Source: Nymphaea colorata
Lineage: Eukaryota > Streptophyta > Magnoliopsida > Nymphaeales > Nymphaeaceae
Reading direction: 5' to 3'
Assembly (NCBI RefSeq): GCF_008831285.2
Contig: NC_045138.2
Span: 17,331,934-17,395,933, forward strand
Length of the DNA stretch: 64,000 nucleotides
A program made the position numbers and the translations under genes. Shown in pieces: positions 34,775 to 46,875 of the stretch. The notes under the pieces are model-generated. The model saw nothing but the letters and a program-made list of their open reading frames with translations. It had not been told where the DNA came from and did not search any database. The first letter of the stretch is position 1. Every line of letters begins with the position of its first letter.

Positions 34775-37442
34775 TTAATGCTCTCTTGTAGAGTAGGCTG
34801 ATAGTATCTTCAACCGTAGGGATCTGATAAGTGGCGTAGCCTGACAAATGGACGTTGATACTTGGTAATCTCATCAACTTTTTAGCATCTTGTGAGGGGG
34901 TCTGTAATTTTCCCCCCTCCCACGGTCAAGTTCTCGTGCTGCGACTTGTACCAATGTCAGGTAACGTATACCTGTTCGTATCGATCTTCGCTGATGGAAA
35001 GACTATCCTAGTATTTCTGTCTTGAAGAGGATGCCCTCTTTAGCAAGAGGGCAATGGTGTTTCTTGTATGAAATGAAACTTGATATTCCAATTTGAAATG
35101 GACATGGAACTAATTTTTTTCCACAATAAAAAATAATTGTTACATGTAAAGAGTTTCTGTTGTCATTTTTCAAAGGTTTTTTATATAACCAGAATTCTTC
35201 CTTCAAAGGCCATGCTTGATTGGTGCAAAACTTACCTGTTCCTTACTAAGGGCAATCACACACCATGAAGTTCAAGACTTTCTTCAACACTTTCTAAGTT
35301 CTTAGTCTTGAAATTGGAAAAAAAAAGTACATAGAGGGGGAAAGGGCTGTTTCTTCACTCTGAATACGCCAGGGAGCATTATCGAAGCACTTAAATTTGT
35401 CAACGAATGCATGTCTAGTCTTACATACTAGATGACTGATAACACTGCTTGTCATTTTTGGGTTCACCTCTTCCTGTTTTTTCGGGTTTAGCGAGCAATT
35501 CGCCTTCTAGGATTGACCTTAGATCTCTTTATCTCAATGTTGTAAATTTGGGTTCCGATGCTATTACGGTTTGCTCACTGATAATTGTTACCTATGATCT
35601 CGTACGTCCTTATTTTTTGACTTTTGAATCTTACAATGATTTAAAATTAAACATCCCGATATGATGTGTATTGAGCGATAAACTCCGATTAGATCCATCT
35701 TGACGTTGATACATTAGGTGATGCCTTCATTTTTCTATTTGAATGAACCATATCCAATTCAAAATAGTGATCGATGTCCAGCCGAGGGTTATCTTGATTC
35801 ATCTAAGCGTATCTGCCGTATCATCAAAGTAAACCATTAAACGGGTTGTCCTATTTGAAGAGAAAATCCAATTGCATCCAATCAATTGTCAGCTTTCTTT
35901 GTCATCCAATCAATAGAAAATGTTTTCAAATTTATTCAAATTTGTTTCAATTTCATAAAGAGTAGCTTTCTTTGATTTACACATCCCATCCTGTTCTTAT
36001 CACTCAAATTTTCTTAGAAGCATTTGAATATCTAGTGCGCGATCGAGAAAAGGAAGTCATGCTCGGATGTTTGTCCATTCAGATTCAAGTAGCAAAGAGA
36101 AAATAATCAATCCATATCCCAAAAAGAAACAGAAAAAAAAAATCCTGCAATCTGAACTTTATTGAAGCCTAAATACATATTAATGTGATCCTGCTTTTAA
36201 TAATAAAATGAACATCCAATTTGAAAAGTTGAACTTGGTAAAGTTAAATGGGCAATTTACATTGAAGATGATATTCGATGCTGATCAAATGTTTATATAA
36301 CGCCAAATGAGAATCCAGATCTGATCAGATGTCATAGAACCATATCCAAATTTCAATGTGGACTTCAATTTTTATATTTCCAATTGATTTAATGTGGTTT
36401 TATTGGATACCCAATTCAAATATGATCGATTGACATCCCTACTTTGACATAAGATCTAATATGAATTTGATGCATTTAATAATGAAGGATTTGATGTTAT
36501 GCAAACGGCTAACTGCACATATTAGATAAAAGGCGAAAATATTCTTGTTAGATTGGATAATGGGCAATCCAATATGAATCTGGACATTGTTGGAATCCGC
36601 TTCCTAAAACTCTTGCATCAAACAAGGGATGCAAGGAACTAGAACATCATTTTATGTATATGGGCCGGTCGACTTTCCTAGTGAAATTTGTGGAAGAGAA
36701 AGCCTTGTTTAGGAACTTGTATTTTGTTTCAACCGGTGTTGTAAAAATCGGTTTGTGAATCGAATCGGTGAGGCTGGTGAATAGCCAAAAATATTTTAAA
36801 AAATCATTTAAAAAATAAACGAAAAAAATATATAAGAGATAAATAAAAATATTTTTTAAAATATATCAGGAAACTAGTGGAAACTTGACATGTGACACTA
36901 TTGAATTTGATATAGAATTGAATTGCTTTGCCACCGATTTGGTTCAAATCACCATTCTGATAATACTGGTTTCACCAATCAACCGCATTGTATGTCCGAC
37001 TTTAAGATCGTTAGTTTGATGAAGCATAAAATTATATACGAGTCTCTGGCCATTCTACATGGCAAGATCAAACCATACCGTTATATTCAAGAAGTTGAAT
37101 ATCGTGATGCATTGGAGATCAAAGTTTTTTACAAGTAAACCAGCTTACTTCAAATCTATATAATCCCAAATTAAGTACAGCAAGAAAAAAAAAAAAAAAG
37201 CCTTATCAAGGCAGGCCATGCCATGGAAGTTCTTTATTTCTGTCTTTCTATCAGACATAGAAACAACTAAATCACCACAAAGGATCCAACATAAGAGACC
37301 AAAAACATCACAAAAACTGTAACCCCTATAGGTTATCATTTCCTAAACAGTAACCAACATTGGGGAGAATCTGAAAAAAAAAAAACACGAAAACCCGCTT
37401 ATTTCTGGGATTATCTGGGTTTTCCAAAAATCCTGGATTTTC
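34775..37442. other. Intergenic region between FBL17 and the Ole e 1 gene
   Basis: It contains the FBL17 3' UTR, AT-rich DNA with repeated GATCAGAT/AATCCAATT-like words (about 36260–36600) that look repeat-derived, and the presumed 3' UTR of the minus-strand Ole e 1 gene from 37442 leftwards. No gene is supported. Confidence 0.5.
35125..35130 (+). terminator. Likely poly(A) signal of FBL17
   Basis: AATAAA about 350 bp after the FBL17 stop. It is the first canonical signal downstream that I noticed. Confidence 0.4.
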
Positions 37443-38007
37443 TCACTCTGCAAGTAACTCCTGGAGCAAGGGTCCGCATTCGGGGAGGGGTTCCTTCTTC
37501 AAGAAACCAATAGAGTTCGCGTAGCGCAGGCGGGAAGGCATGCCACTGTTCTTGGCCAGGAGGACTCGGGCCCGGTTGCGGTTAGGTGAGAGCTCGTTGC
37601 AGTCAGCCATGGGGCTTTCTGTTACCATCACCTCACAGATATCATCTTCATGCTCGCCGGCCACCGGAATCTGGTAAGTTCCTGTTTCATCTGTTACTCC
37701 ATCTATGACCACCTTAGGATGGTCGCCTTCGCGATCTTCGCATTCAATTTTGAGAGGCACACCTATAATTGCCCGAAAATCATTACAAGAATATGAAGAA
37801 CACTAAAAACAAACACGCCCTAGAGGATTTTGAGCAGCACTTTGGATCATTACCAGAGATGTAAGTGGTCAGGTTCGTCTCGAACCCGGCTCGGCAAGTG
37901 TCGCAGTAGACTCGGCCTGTGACGATGAAATCCGAGCAGCTGGCCAATCTAACCAGCGACAAACAACAAATGGAGGCAATGGCAATAAAAGCAATGGATC
38001 TTGCCAT
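37443..38007 (-). CDS. Pollen Ole e 1-like secreted protein
   Basis: Exons 38007–37854 and 37762–37443 (minus strand) joined by a 91-bp intron (gtaatg...ttatag) give 157 residues. Residues 1 to about 24 are a signal peptide (ending LVRLASC). The Ole e 1 hallmark VTGRVYCDTCRAGFET follows, then PLKIEC, GVTDETGTYQIPV, HEDDICEV and the C-terminal NSIGFLKKEPLPECG. Six cysteines in the mature part fit the family's disulphide pattern. Ole e 1-type proteins are secreted, often pollen-tube or cell-wall associated, and include pollen allergens; their biochemical role is uncertain. The second exon has no ATG at its start (it begins with the split GGT codon, then GTG), so the first exon is required. Confidence 0.92.
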
Positions 38008-38349
38008 CCTTTCTCCCTCAACTCTTTTCCTTCAATGGCCTCTTACTTCTGTCCGGTTCTAACCTCGAGACAATTTACAACGGAGAGTTTGCAGCCTCGG
38101 GCATGGTTTAAAAAGAGTAGAGCAATTGAATCTGGCAGTTAGAAGCAGTTACTCTCCATTCTCTTTATATGGTGGAAATGGATCCGACCGACCATTTCTT
38201 CGGACTCTCAAATCTAACAAACTGCTATATATAAGTTGTGAACCGAAGGAAGGGCAACAACTCGTATGTTTGGGATGCAAAATGACCAAAAAGTTCCCGA
38301 AATTTAAAAATGAAAAGCTCTCATATGAGAACAACAACAAAGGAAATGA

Positions 38350-38545
38350 AAAAAAAGGGGAACGAACGTTGAAGTATTTTTATTCATTAAATGACCAAAA
38401 TACCCCTCACAAACCATGCAGGGTCAAACCGACGTCTAATATAAATGAAAAAAAAAAGAGAACGAACGTTGAGGTATATTTATTCATTAAATGACCAAAA
38501 TACCCCTCACAAACCATGCAGGGTCAAACCGACGTCTAATATATA
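38350..38545 (+). repeat. Two tandem copies of a segment of about 100 bp
   Basis: GAACGAACGTTGA.GTAT.TTTATTCATTAAATGACC, followed by AAAATACCCCTCACAAACCATG and CAGGGTCAAACCGACGTCTAATATA, occurs at about 38359–38455 and 38460–38545 with few differences. The second copy ends in an AT microsatellite (38538–38556). Confidence 0.9.
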
Positions 38546-38556
38546 TATATATATAT

Positions 38557-39820
38557 GATAAGCAATGTGGTCCAATTAGACCTATATCTATTACTTAAAT
38601 AATAACTGCAACATCAAGAAAAGTTTGAGGGGAATAAGCTTCTCATGCAGAAACCAGCTAAATGGTGGCATGTCATCAAAGCAACTAACGAATCAAAGAT
38701 CAGTATCTATGACATGCGCTTGGCTTAAATAATAGATATACATGGCCTAAGCTTGGGAATGAATATGTTAACAGTCTAGTTATATAGTGGCCACGCGTAT
38801 GATCCACATGAAAACGTTTTATACCCGCCAGCAGAGACATATAGCTAACTTAACAAATAGATTAATTCCACATGTTGCTCCCTGACAGCGTTTGATAACA
38901 GGAAAACTGGATTAATGTTACATGAATCTCTATGAATTTGTCATGATCTTTGGCACAGACTCAGAGAACATTACAATAAGCCTCCTTTATATAACAAGAC
39001 AAGTTCACCTCGATGATGAAAGCATATATCTTGCAGTAACACTTATCTGTATATATGGTGGGCAAACATTGATACAGGCAAACAGAAGATAAGTTTTTTT
39101 TTCTGTCAACAGAAGCCCTTTTTCTGTTAGCGAAAATCTGAAGGTTCAGTACCTTCTGAAAAATGAGGACACCTACGACAACTATTTTCTGCTCAAATTA
39201 AAAGGTCGAGACCTGGATCCGGGGATCATCAAATTGTTCGAGTAATTTAATTACCTAACAACTCGAAAACATAAATTCATAGAGACTAATTGAAACTTAG
39301 CACGTAGTTTTTCTTTTTAATTTCTTATATTAGTCAAATGAATTAAGACATTTTTAAAATGAAACTTTTGATAGGCTGGTGTGGGCAGCCCCCATGTATC
39401 TTTACCACCGGCCATGGCTCTTCCTCGATGGTGCCACTCAAGTGCAGCAGGAGCTCCTCCTCATCATCACCAACCTTCAAAAAAGCACGGAATAGGCAAA
39501 AGCTGGACCTTGACAGCGTGATCAGCAAATGTGTGTGAGGATCTTTGAGTTGCAGAGTTTTTTTCTCAGAGATATATTGCTGGGCAACAATTCAAAGTTA
39601 ATCAGGACAAGTGCATGCTTAGTCTAATTAGCACAAAGAGATGTCAGTACCCTTTGCAGATGGATGGTTGGCCGAATGAACAAAAAAACCCTCTCTTTAT
39701 ATATATATAAAATCAAAAGTTTGGTGTGTGTTTCTTTCCTTTCTTGAACAAGAAAGCTGCACCTAAATAAACTTTTCAGAAAAATGACAGCGAAGTGCTC
39801 TTCCAAATACACATATAAAA
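38557..39820. other. Intergenic region
   Basis: AT-rich. The minus-strand stretch 39370–39480 has higher GC and an open frame (HLSGTIEEEPWPVVKIHGGC) that resembles transposon-derived coding sequence, but it is too short to assign. No gene is supported. Confidence 0.4.
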
Positions 39821-41433
39821 CACATACAATACAGTTTCCATATTAACCATACAAATTTACCAATAAAATTTATAAAAAAACGTTTCATTAATATGAAAAC
39901 TTCCCTCAACAATAGACGATTTATTTGTTTTCTCGAAAAATTTCAACATAAGCTCCACATCTTCAATATCGGTAAAAGTAAATATATATAGTTTAAACTA
40001 TTAGTTTCTTAATTTCAATGCAATATTCAATTATATATGAATATTACTAAATATGGTTAAATATGTGAATACGAAATAATCTAATTAAGTTTGTCTTCAT
40101 TAAAAGCTTGTTCGTTTCCTGTCACGTTAATCACAGTTTAAATTAGTAACCGATTGACAAAAAGATGTTTCTGTTTTCTATTACAGTTGATTCTTTTGTT
40201 GAAAACGTTCCTCTTTTTTAACATTAGAAAGGTTGCCAAAACCAACGAGTATTTAAAGGGTGTCTGTAACTTTTTCATGAATAAATATTCCCTTCCAAAT
40301 GGCCCAATCGTGGCACTAATAGGCGTATATCAGAAAATACATTTGAAGCACATGTAGTTTGAAATAGCACAAATGGGCTAATTGCTAATTAAAAATGTAC
40401 GACCATGGTGTGTTTTCTATTATATTCGATTCTTTCATTCAAAAGTTTTCTCTTTTTTGACTTAAGCTAGTTATTATTTTCAAATTTAATATTAGTACGT
40501 TTTTTTTCTTCAAATGGAACTTCAAATATATGCTTCATCAAAGACTGACCCAAACTATACCTTAAAGTCACATTATGTTGATAACCAATATGATTTATTT
40601 AAGTATATGTATTAATAAAACATCTGACCTACAACTTCCTTTTATCCCTCAGCCACCAACTGACAAATTGACAATTTTTTACAATAAGAATATGCTATAT
40701 AGAGGGACCTAGCTAAGTGATTCGAATATTGCCTTAAAAGATTTAAAATCCCACTAGTTCAATTTGTTTTTTTAATGCATTTGGAACATTAGACCCAAAT
40801 CATTCGTGTTTTTAGTTATACTTAAAGCAAAGCAAGAACAAAAATAGATTTAAATCCTCCCCTTCATCAACATTGGTAAAAACAAAGATATATAGTTTAC
40901 CTTATTTTAGCTTAGCTCAATGTAATATTTAATCTTCTGTTACATTACTAAGTATAGTTAAATACGTGAATACAAAATAATCCAATTAAGTTTGTCTTTA
41001 TTGAAAACATATAAGTTTTCTGTCACATGAATACTAGCTTAAATTAGTAACCAATTGGAAAAAAAAGGTTTCTAAGTGCAGAACCTTGGCTCATTTTTAA
41101 CAATATAAAAAAGTGATGTTTCGACCTTTTTCTATTCTAGTCATTGAAAAGTTTTGGCTTTTTTAACTTTGGAAAAGTCCGCAATAACAAACAAGTATTT
41201 AATTTTTTTTTCAAGAATAAAATCTCCCTTTTAAAGTAATCACCCAACCGTGTTGCTCACAGGAGTATATTTGATAAAGCACAAAAAAACCGCGTGCAGT
41301 TTGAAATAGCATAAATAGGCTCTTTGCTATATAACATGGTTGCGTGACTTCATGTGGAGGTTGAAAGAGAAAACGAAAGCTCACAGACTTCTCTTTGATT
41401 CTGAGGGCGAACAACTGCTGTCTTACTGAAAGT

Positions 41434-41440
41434 TATATAA
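41434..41440 (+). promoter_or_regulatory. TATA box of small gene 1
   Basis: TATATAA inside GTTATATAAAGGG, 67 bp before the ATG. The paralogue has the same GTTATATAAAGGG at 60923–60935. Confidence 0.65.
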
Positions 41441-41500
41441 AGGGTGAGACAGATCCAAGAGCAGGATATTAAACTCGAGAAAAAGAGAGAGAGAGCGACT

Positions 41501-41988
41501 ATGGCGCCTAAACGGGAAGCAAGGGCAAGTGTAGCGAATTCAAATATGAGAGAAGGGAAAGCAATATGTAATCACTTTCGGCAACGGAAATTCTGGAGGA
41601 GAAACGTTGACACACAATTTCAAACAGTACTTAGTTTTTATGTGAATTATATTTCATTTAGATTATGATTAAGCATGTCGTAATATTTTTACTTTGTTTT
41701 TTCTTTTTTGCAGCCACTCATCTCTGGGGTAACAGAAGAAGAAGAACACATCATAAAGGTGTCAGACAACGATCAGCTGGAGTTGTGCATCGCTGCCCGG
41801 CGTGATGATCCGTATGTGTTACTGCCTTTTGCTTTTTATATGATCATCGGATTTTATCTGTCATTTTTCTTAACGCTTGATCATGTTTTCTTAGGAAACT
41901 GGTGTTTTGCCTGCGGATTCCTGCAAACCTGGAAGATCTTAAACAAAGGGCCGAAGCAGCAGGTTTTAAAGTAGAGGTGGAGCCTTAG
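41501..41988 (+). CDS. Small three-exon gene 1, unknown family, 105 residues
   Basis: Exons 41501–41626, 41714–41811 and 41895–41988 join in phase. The paralogue at 60985 has the same splice phases and the same 98-nt middle exon. The protein starts MAPKREAR with a basic N-terminus of about 42 residues. Exon 2 gives GVTEEEEHIIKVSDNDQLEL. Exon 3 gives FCLRIPANLEDLK, RAEAAGFKVEVEP and a stop. The acidic middle followed by a strand-like LRI segment weakly recalls a PB1/OPCA-type fold, but the match is too poor to assert. I do not recognise the family. It has its own TATA box. No signal peptide or membrane segment. Conservation of exons 2–3 between paralogues supports a real gene; expression is unknown. 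Confidence 0.65.
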
Positions 41989-44340
41989 AAGAAGCATGAC
42001 AGGCGCTTTCTTCATTTTCTTAAGTTCAGTTTAGGGTTCTGTAATAATGAAGATCAGACTATCTTTGCACTCTTTATGCATGCATGTGTGATTTTACAAT
42101 CAGATGTGCATTTCTGTTTACTTTATACGTTTTTCCAGGTACTGTGCTGTAGTAGTTGAAGTGTGACTCACTATAATATATAGTCAATTAATGCACCTAG
42201 TTCTTCACTTCTTAGATTATTAGTTCTTAATTTTTCATTTCTTAGATCATACTAACGCAGCCAAAACTCGAAGGGGGTCTAGATTCACAGATGTAAAAGC
42301 AGGAGTCGGCTTATAGATCCATTAACCTGATCCGATTAGTCACAATGAGGACCATATAATCAAACCGCCGTATCCTTTTTTGCAGCCACTCGTAGTTTCC
42401 CATATCCAAAATTGAGCAATCATGTTATCTACATGGACCCGATCCGGAGACACGCTGCAGAAAATTGAACCATCTTGACACGTATCTGGGTTTTGAAAAG
42501 TTGATCCATTTAGGTATATGTTCAAGGTTGTGAAACTTTCATACTAATATCTTCCACGACGTTGGGCTTTCAAGAAAGATATCCATTTTCATGAACAAAA
42601 ACTCCAAACGGCACTTCCTTTAGGTGTTCGAACCAGAGTCAGATATGATTTGTTAATTCCACATCCTCCCATTCCAATTTTGATGTTGACACAACCCCGA
42701 TTTTGATCCGGTTCTGCAAGATCGGTATTTTTATTGGACTTAGTCTTTCGTTCCCACATTGGTTCAAGTTGGGGAGTAAGAAAACCATTGATAATCTAGT
42801 TAATTAGTTTAAGTTCAAGGGAAGTCAAGATTTTCAACCGTCGGAGCATTTTGTGAGTGTTTTATGAATCTACCTTAAATATTAAAGTCTATTCATGAAA
42901 CACTAGTACTAACTTTCTATGAATTTGCACCAATCATTACAGTAGATTCAAAGTATTTCATTTGCCAAACGAGTCACGACCATTGAAGGTGGCATAATAG
43001 GGTCTGCCTGAGCTCAACTTATTAATTTCCAAAAAATGGTACAAATTAATTTGATTTACCGGCAGATTCAAGAGTGTCGCATTGTTGATAACAAAGTAGG
43101 ATGTATATGAGTTACTTAGGCTGCTTTCCAAGGCATCAGTAAATACATCAAAAGGATAGGATAATGAAAATCATATATAGATCATATGTGGAAAGACTAA
43201 GACTATGCAAAGTATAACCATGATATACATAGTCCATTTATAGGGTGAGCAGAAATTACTAAGGCCCCCTCCTTCTTCTCTCAGCCCCAAGATTTAGAGC
43301 TGCTTTGGTACCAAGTGGTGAGATCTCTACATCGTGCAAGTTATGTTTGGTTAGGTACAACAAAGACAATGCCGCTATCATCTTTAGACAAGAACATTGA
43401 TAACATAAATTGTTTTGACTTAGCAAGTGATCTATACTAAATTATCCAAACACCACTATGGAAACGGCAAGAGGCGGAGTTAGCCAGGATTTTTGTCTTG
43501 TGGGGGCTGAGCGGCCAAATGGAATTACATACATATGATATATACACACTTTGAATATCAAAAAATATAAATATCTGAAACATTTTCCCAGGAGCCCATT
43601 ATAATTTTCTGAAATTCTAACAGAGGAAAAATTATTATTTTTGAATAAAATGACCGGTAAATTTGGAGTTGAAGTTTCAGTCTAGGAGCTCAAATAGGGG
43701 GATGCACCAGGTAGAGTATTATTCACCTACGAAATCCGAATTAAGTTCCAAGTTCTTCAAAATCCAAACTCAGTTAATTGAATTCGGTAATTGAAAAGTT
43801 GATCAGACGTCTTTTAAAACAACTCATCTGATTCAATTGATCTTTGCCGAATAATAGCGTTTAGAGGCAATATAGTATCTTGTCCACTACTGCTCATTTG
43901 TGGGAGGAGGAAGAGGCGGTGGCCACTACTGTGCGGTGCACGACATCCAGTCCTCGATACACGTTTGACCTTACCTGCCAAATACGGAAGGCCACTCTCC
44001 GTTGCTTTTCTATTTTTTTTTTAATTTTTGTTTCTTGAATCAGTAAACCAAGATTGATCGGTATTTATTGAAAAACAAGATTGATCGGTATTTATTGAAA
44101 AACAAGATTGATCGGTACTCGGTAGTTATTGAAAAACAAGATTGATCGGTAGTTATTGGAAAACAAGATCGATCTGTACTGTGGCGGTTATCCTTTTTTT
44201 TTTTAATTTTTGTTTCTTGAATCAGTAACCCAAGATTGATCGGTCTTTATTGAAAAACAAGGTTGATGGGTAGTTATTGGAAATCAAGATCGGTCTGTAC
44301 TGTGGCGGTTATCCTTTTTTCCCCCGCCTTTTTTCGTTTC
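41989..44340. other. 3' flank of small gene 1 and intergenic DNA
   Basis: The 3' UTR/flank shared with the paralogue runs to about 42180. Beyond it lie AT-rich DNA and an element-like stretch at 42845–42975 (starting GCATTTTGTGAGTGTTTTATGAATCTAC, ending in ATTTGCCAAACGAG) with relatives near 62815–62900. No gene. Confidence 0.45.
44048..44310 (+). repeat. Minisatellite of an AAGATTGATCGGTA-type unit
   Basis: Units of about 26–32 bp of the form AAGATTGATCGGTA(TT)TATTGAAAAAC repeat five times at 44048–44195, ending CTGTACTGTGGCGGTTATCC. The block then recurs in shorter form at 44230–44310 with the same ending. A T-rich GTTTCTTGAATCAGTAA stretch precedes both blocks. Confidence 0.85.
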
Positions 44341-44364
44341 AAAAGTCTCGGTTCTAATCTCTGT

Positions 44365-45385
44365 CCCTAATCCGTCTCTGCAAGGTGCGCACATTCTTTT
44401 TCCTCCTCCTTTTGTTTCCTCTCTTTTCCTTGCGAGAATTTTTTTCGGAGACTCTGATCTTTTTTTGAGGTCGTCTCTCCCTCTCTCTGTTTACTGTCTG
44501 CGTGGCGTTCTCCGGGAGCGAAGCTTCGAAGAGGAAGACGAAGCAGTAGGGTTTTAGTCACCCAAAATCACCTTCCAGCAGCAGGAAGACCGGCTCCAAT
44601 CCGTCGGAATCTCCAGTCTCTAGCCGACTGGGTCTGGGGTTCATCGACCGCCGCCGGATCCTTTTCCCGGTAGGGTTTCGCCCATCTAGTTGTTCTCCAC
44701 GGGTTTCGATCTCCAGCTGGAGTGGGGTCCCCTACTGCTCCACCTGCTCCTCTGCCTCTCCCTTCTACTTTTCACCCGCCTGCACCTCCTCAGCTGGTGT
44801 TTTCGCCTGTGCGAAGCTACTGCAACTGCACGGCCGTTTCCTAAGCTTCGCTTCTCGTCTCTCAGGCCCTAATCTGTCTCTGTAAGGTGGGCGTCCTCTT
44901 TTTCTTCCGTCTTTGACATCTTTCTGTTGCCTCTGTTTTTTCCTTGCGTGATTTTTTTTCTGAGAGTATCATCTTTTTTTTTTTGGGCGGGGTCACCTCT
45001 TCCTCTCTCGTTTTCACTCTCTGTGGGGTTTTCCTGGATCGAAGCTTCGAAGAGGAAGACGAAGCATTAGTGTTTCAGTCACCCAGAATCACCCTCCAGC
45101 AGCAGGATGTCCAGCTCCAATCCGTTGGAATCGCCCGTCCCTGGCCGACTGGGCCTCGGGTTCATCAACCGCCGCCGGATCCTTTTCCCGGTAGGGTTTC
45201 GCCCATGTACTAATTCTCCACGGGTTTCGATATCGAGCCTGAGCAGGGGTCTCCTACTGCTCCACCTGCTCCGCCTCCTCCCTTCTCCTTTTCACCCGCC
45301 TTCACCTCCTCAGCTGGTGCTTTGGCCGGTGCGAAGCTACTGCAACTGCGCCGCCACTTTCTAAGCTTCGTTCTCGTCTTTGACA
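44365..45385 (+). repeat. 503-bp tandem duplication, GC-rich, promoter/first-exon-like
   Basis: Copy a, 44365–44867, and copy b, 44868 to about 45385, share CCCTAATC.GTCTCTG, GAAGCTTCGAAGAGGAAGACG, CGCCGCCGGATCCTTTTCCC and GTAGGGTTTCGCCCAT. The composition (CTC-rich, CpG-containing) contrasts with the AT-rich surroundings and looks like a plant 5' UTR/first exon. Both copies keep the potential donor CCCG|GTAGGG. Divergence is visible, so the duplication is not recent. Confidence 0.9.
45107..45190 (+). CDS. Possible first coding exon of an unidentified gene
   Basis: In copy b of the duplication, ATG at 45107 opens 28 codons (MSSSNPLESPVPGRLGLGFI, then Arg-rich, ending ILFP) up to the donor GTAGGG at 45191. 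Copy a has AAG in place of this ATG and so could not start here. No clear partner exon in matching phase was identified. Confidence 0.3.
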
Positions 45386-46183
45386 TGTAAGTGCCTGATA
45401 TGTAAGTGCATTTTGCGTGCATCTTTGACAAATTGGAACTCAAGATTCCATGTTTTCTTGGTATATTTTCTTGAGCCTTCGGAGATGAAACATTGGTTGC
45501 TGCATCGGACTGTTGGTTTTGTAATCTTCATTTGCAATTTGAAGTGTTAAAATTTCAAATCATGTGACAAAGGACTTTTGATTATGTCTTTGTGCAAAAT
45601 TTTGGTTTCCTTTCTGCTTTCTCGTCTCTTTGATGGGCATCTATAATTTAAAATTTAAATACTTAAATTATTCAAGCTTCTGAATTTTTACCTCTGTTTC
45701 ATTGAATTCTTAAGCAAGTCAATCAATATTGTCCATTATACTAAATATTGAAAAGACTTTGTTCAAAGCAGCCAACCTTTGATGGTGATTGTTTTGGTTT
45801 TAACCTAGATACAAGAGAACAAACTTTTTCTTCACATGGGCCATAACATGGAATCAGATTTGTTTTCTCGTTCAAACACTCATATTTTTGTAATATTTTT
45901 GTGTTGTACCTTATACCTATTTGACACATACATCAGGGGTTGTTTACTTCTTGAAGACTGGTCAGCTTGCCTACCTTTTGAAAATGGAAATGTTATAAAA
46001 CTATTAGTATTTTGTTTGGTCTGGTGCGACAACTTGTTATATATGCCATGTCTTAAGCAACTATGCACCATGCTTCATAGTGCAGGTTGTGTGACCAGAA
46101 TATATCCATATGCTGGTTGCTGAATCCATACTTTTCTTTGGGGAGACAATAAGGGTTCTAAGGAACCCTTGTCCTACTTTCAG

Positions 46184-46353
46184 GTGTGAGGCTGATCTTC
46201 TTCATCATTGAGTTCCAAGAGGATCCAACAAATATCAGGGACTGTTTGGATGCTTTCCTCAAAAGGAGCCTTGTATTGACATTAATTGTTGGAGAAGAAT
46301 TGCTCCCTCAATCTGAAGTAAATAACATTGTTGGTATGCTTGAAGAATTAAAG
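46184..46353 (+). CDS. Probable internal exon of an unidentified gene
   Basis: The acceptor TACTTTCAG and donor AAAG|GTACTC bracket one fully open frame: VRLIFFIIEFQEDPTNIRDC, then LDAFLKRSLVLTLIVGEELL and PQSEVNNIVGMLEELK. Its helical, leucine-rich character and clean borders suggest a real or formerly real exon. It begins with two bases of a split codon, which does not fit the phase of the 45107–45190 candidate. A further open stretch at 46551–46800 (to a stop after NKLGLFF) could belong to it. I do not recognise the protein. Confidence 0.35.
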
Positions 46354-46875
46354 GTACTCACCATCCATCTTTGTTTTCCTTCAAATGTTAGTATTGCTTG
46401 AATGCAACATGTTCTCTTTAATATATTGTGAATTTTATGTGTGAATTAGGCTTTATGATAGACATATGAAAAAAGTTACAGTTTGCAATCAGTTGCTTTT
46501 CTTCCCTGTATTATTTTTCAACAAAACTTTTCTGATTTTAGATATCTTGCATGAGTTTCCTTCGATCTAGTAATCAATCTTGGACAATTGTTTTGATGAA
46601 AAGAAAGAAAAGAACGAACTGGGAGTGGGAGCCTACATCAAAGGTTGCTTGCCCCGAGTTTGATAAGAGGTCATTCAAACATACTGTCCAATCATATGAT
46701 AGCAGGTGGTCATCGTTGGCAGGTGGGGGCTGTTGGCAATATAATTGTGCACACATATGCAAAGGGAGAGAGCTCATGAACAAGCTAGGACTGTTCTTTT
46801 AACTTTTCATTGTCCTCCCACGCCTACTCATGAAATTATTACAAAATTAAGTGGGGGGTTGAGACAATACTAAGG

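Larger units (their letters stand above)
39821..42180 (+). repeat. Dispersed segmental duplication D, copy 1 (carries small gene 1)
   Basis: It matches 59469–61640 in the same orientation, from the R1-like repeat at the left, through several AT-rich modules and the TATA box, to all three exons and the 3' UTR of the small gene. The 3' flank words GGGTTCTGTAATAATGAAGA, CACTCTTTATGCATGCATG and TGTGATTTTACAATCAGAT are shared. Within this copy the upstream module also occurs twice (about 39960–40400 and 40860–41340). Confidence 0.85.
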
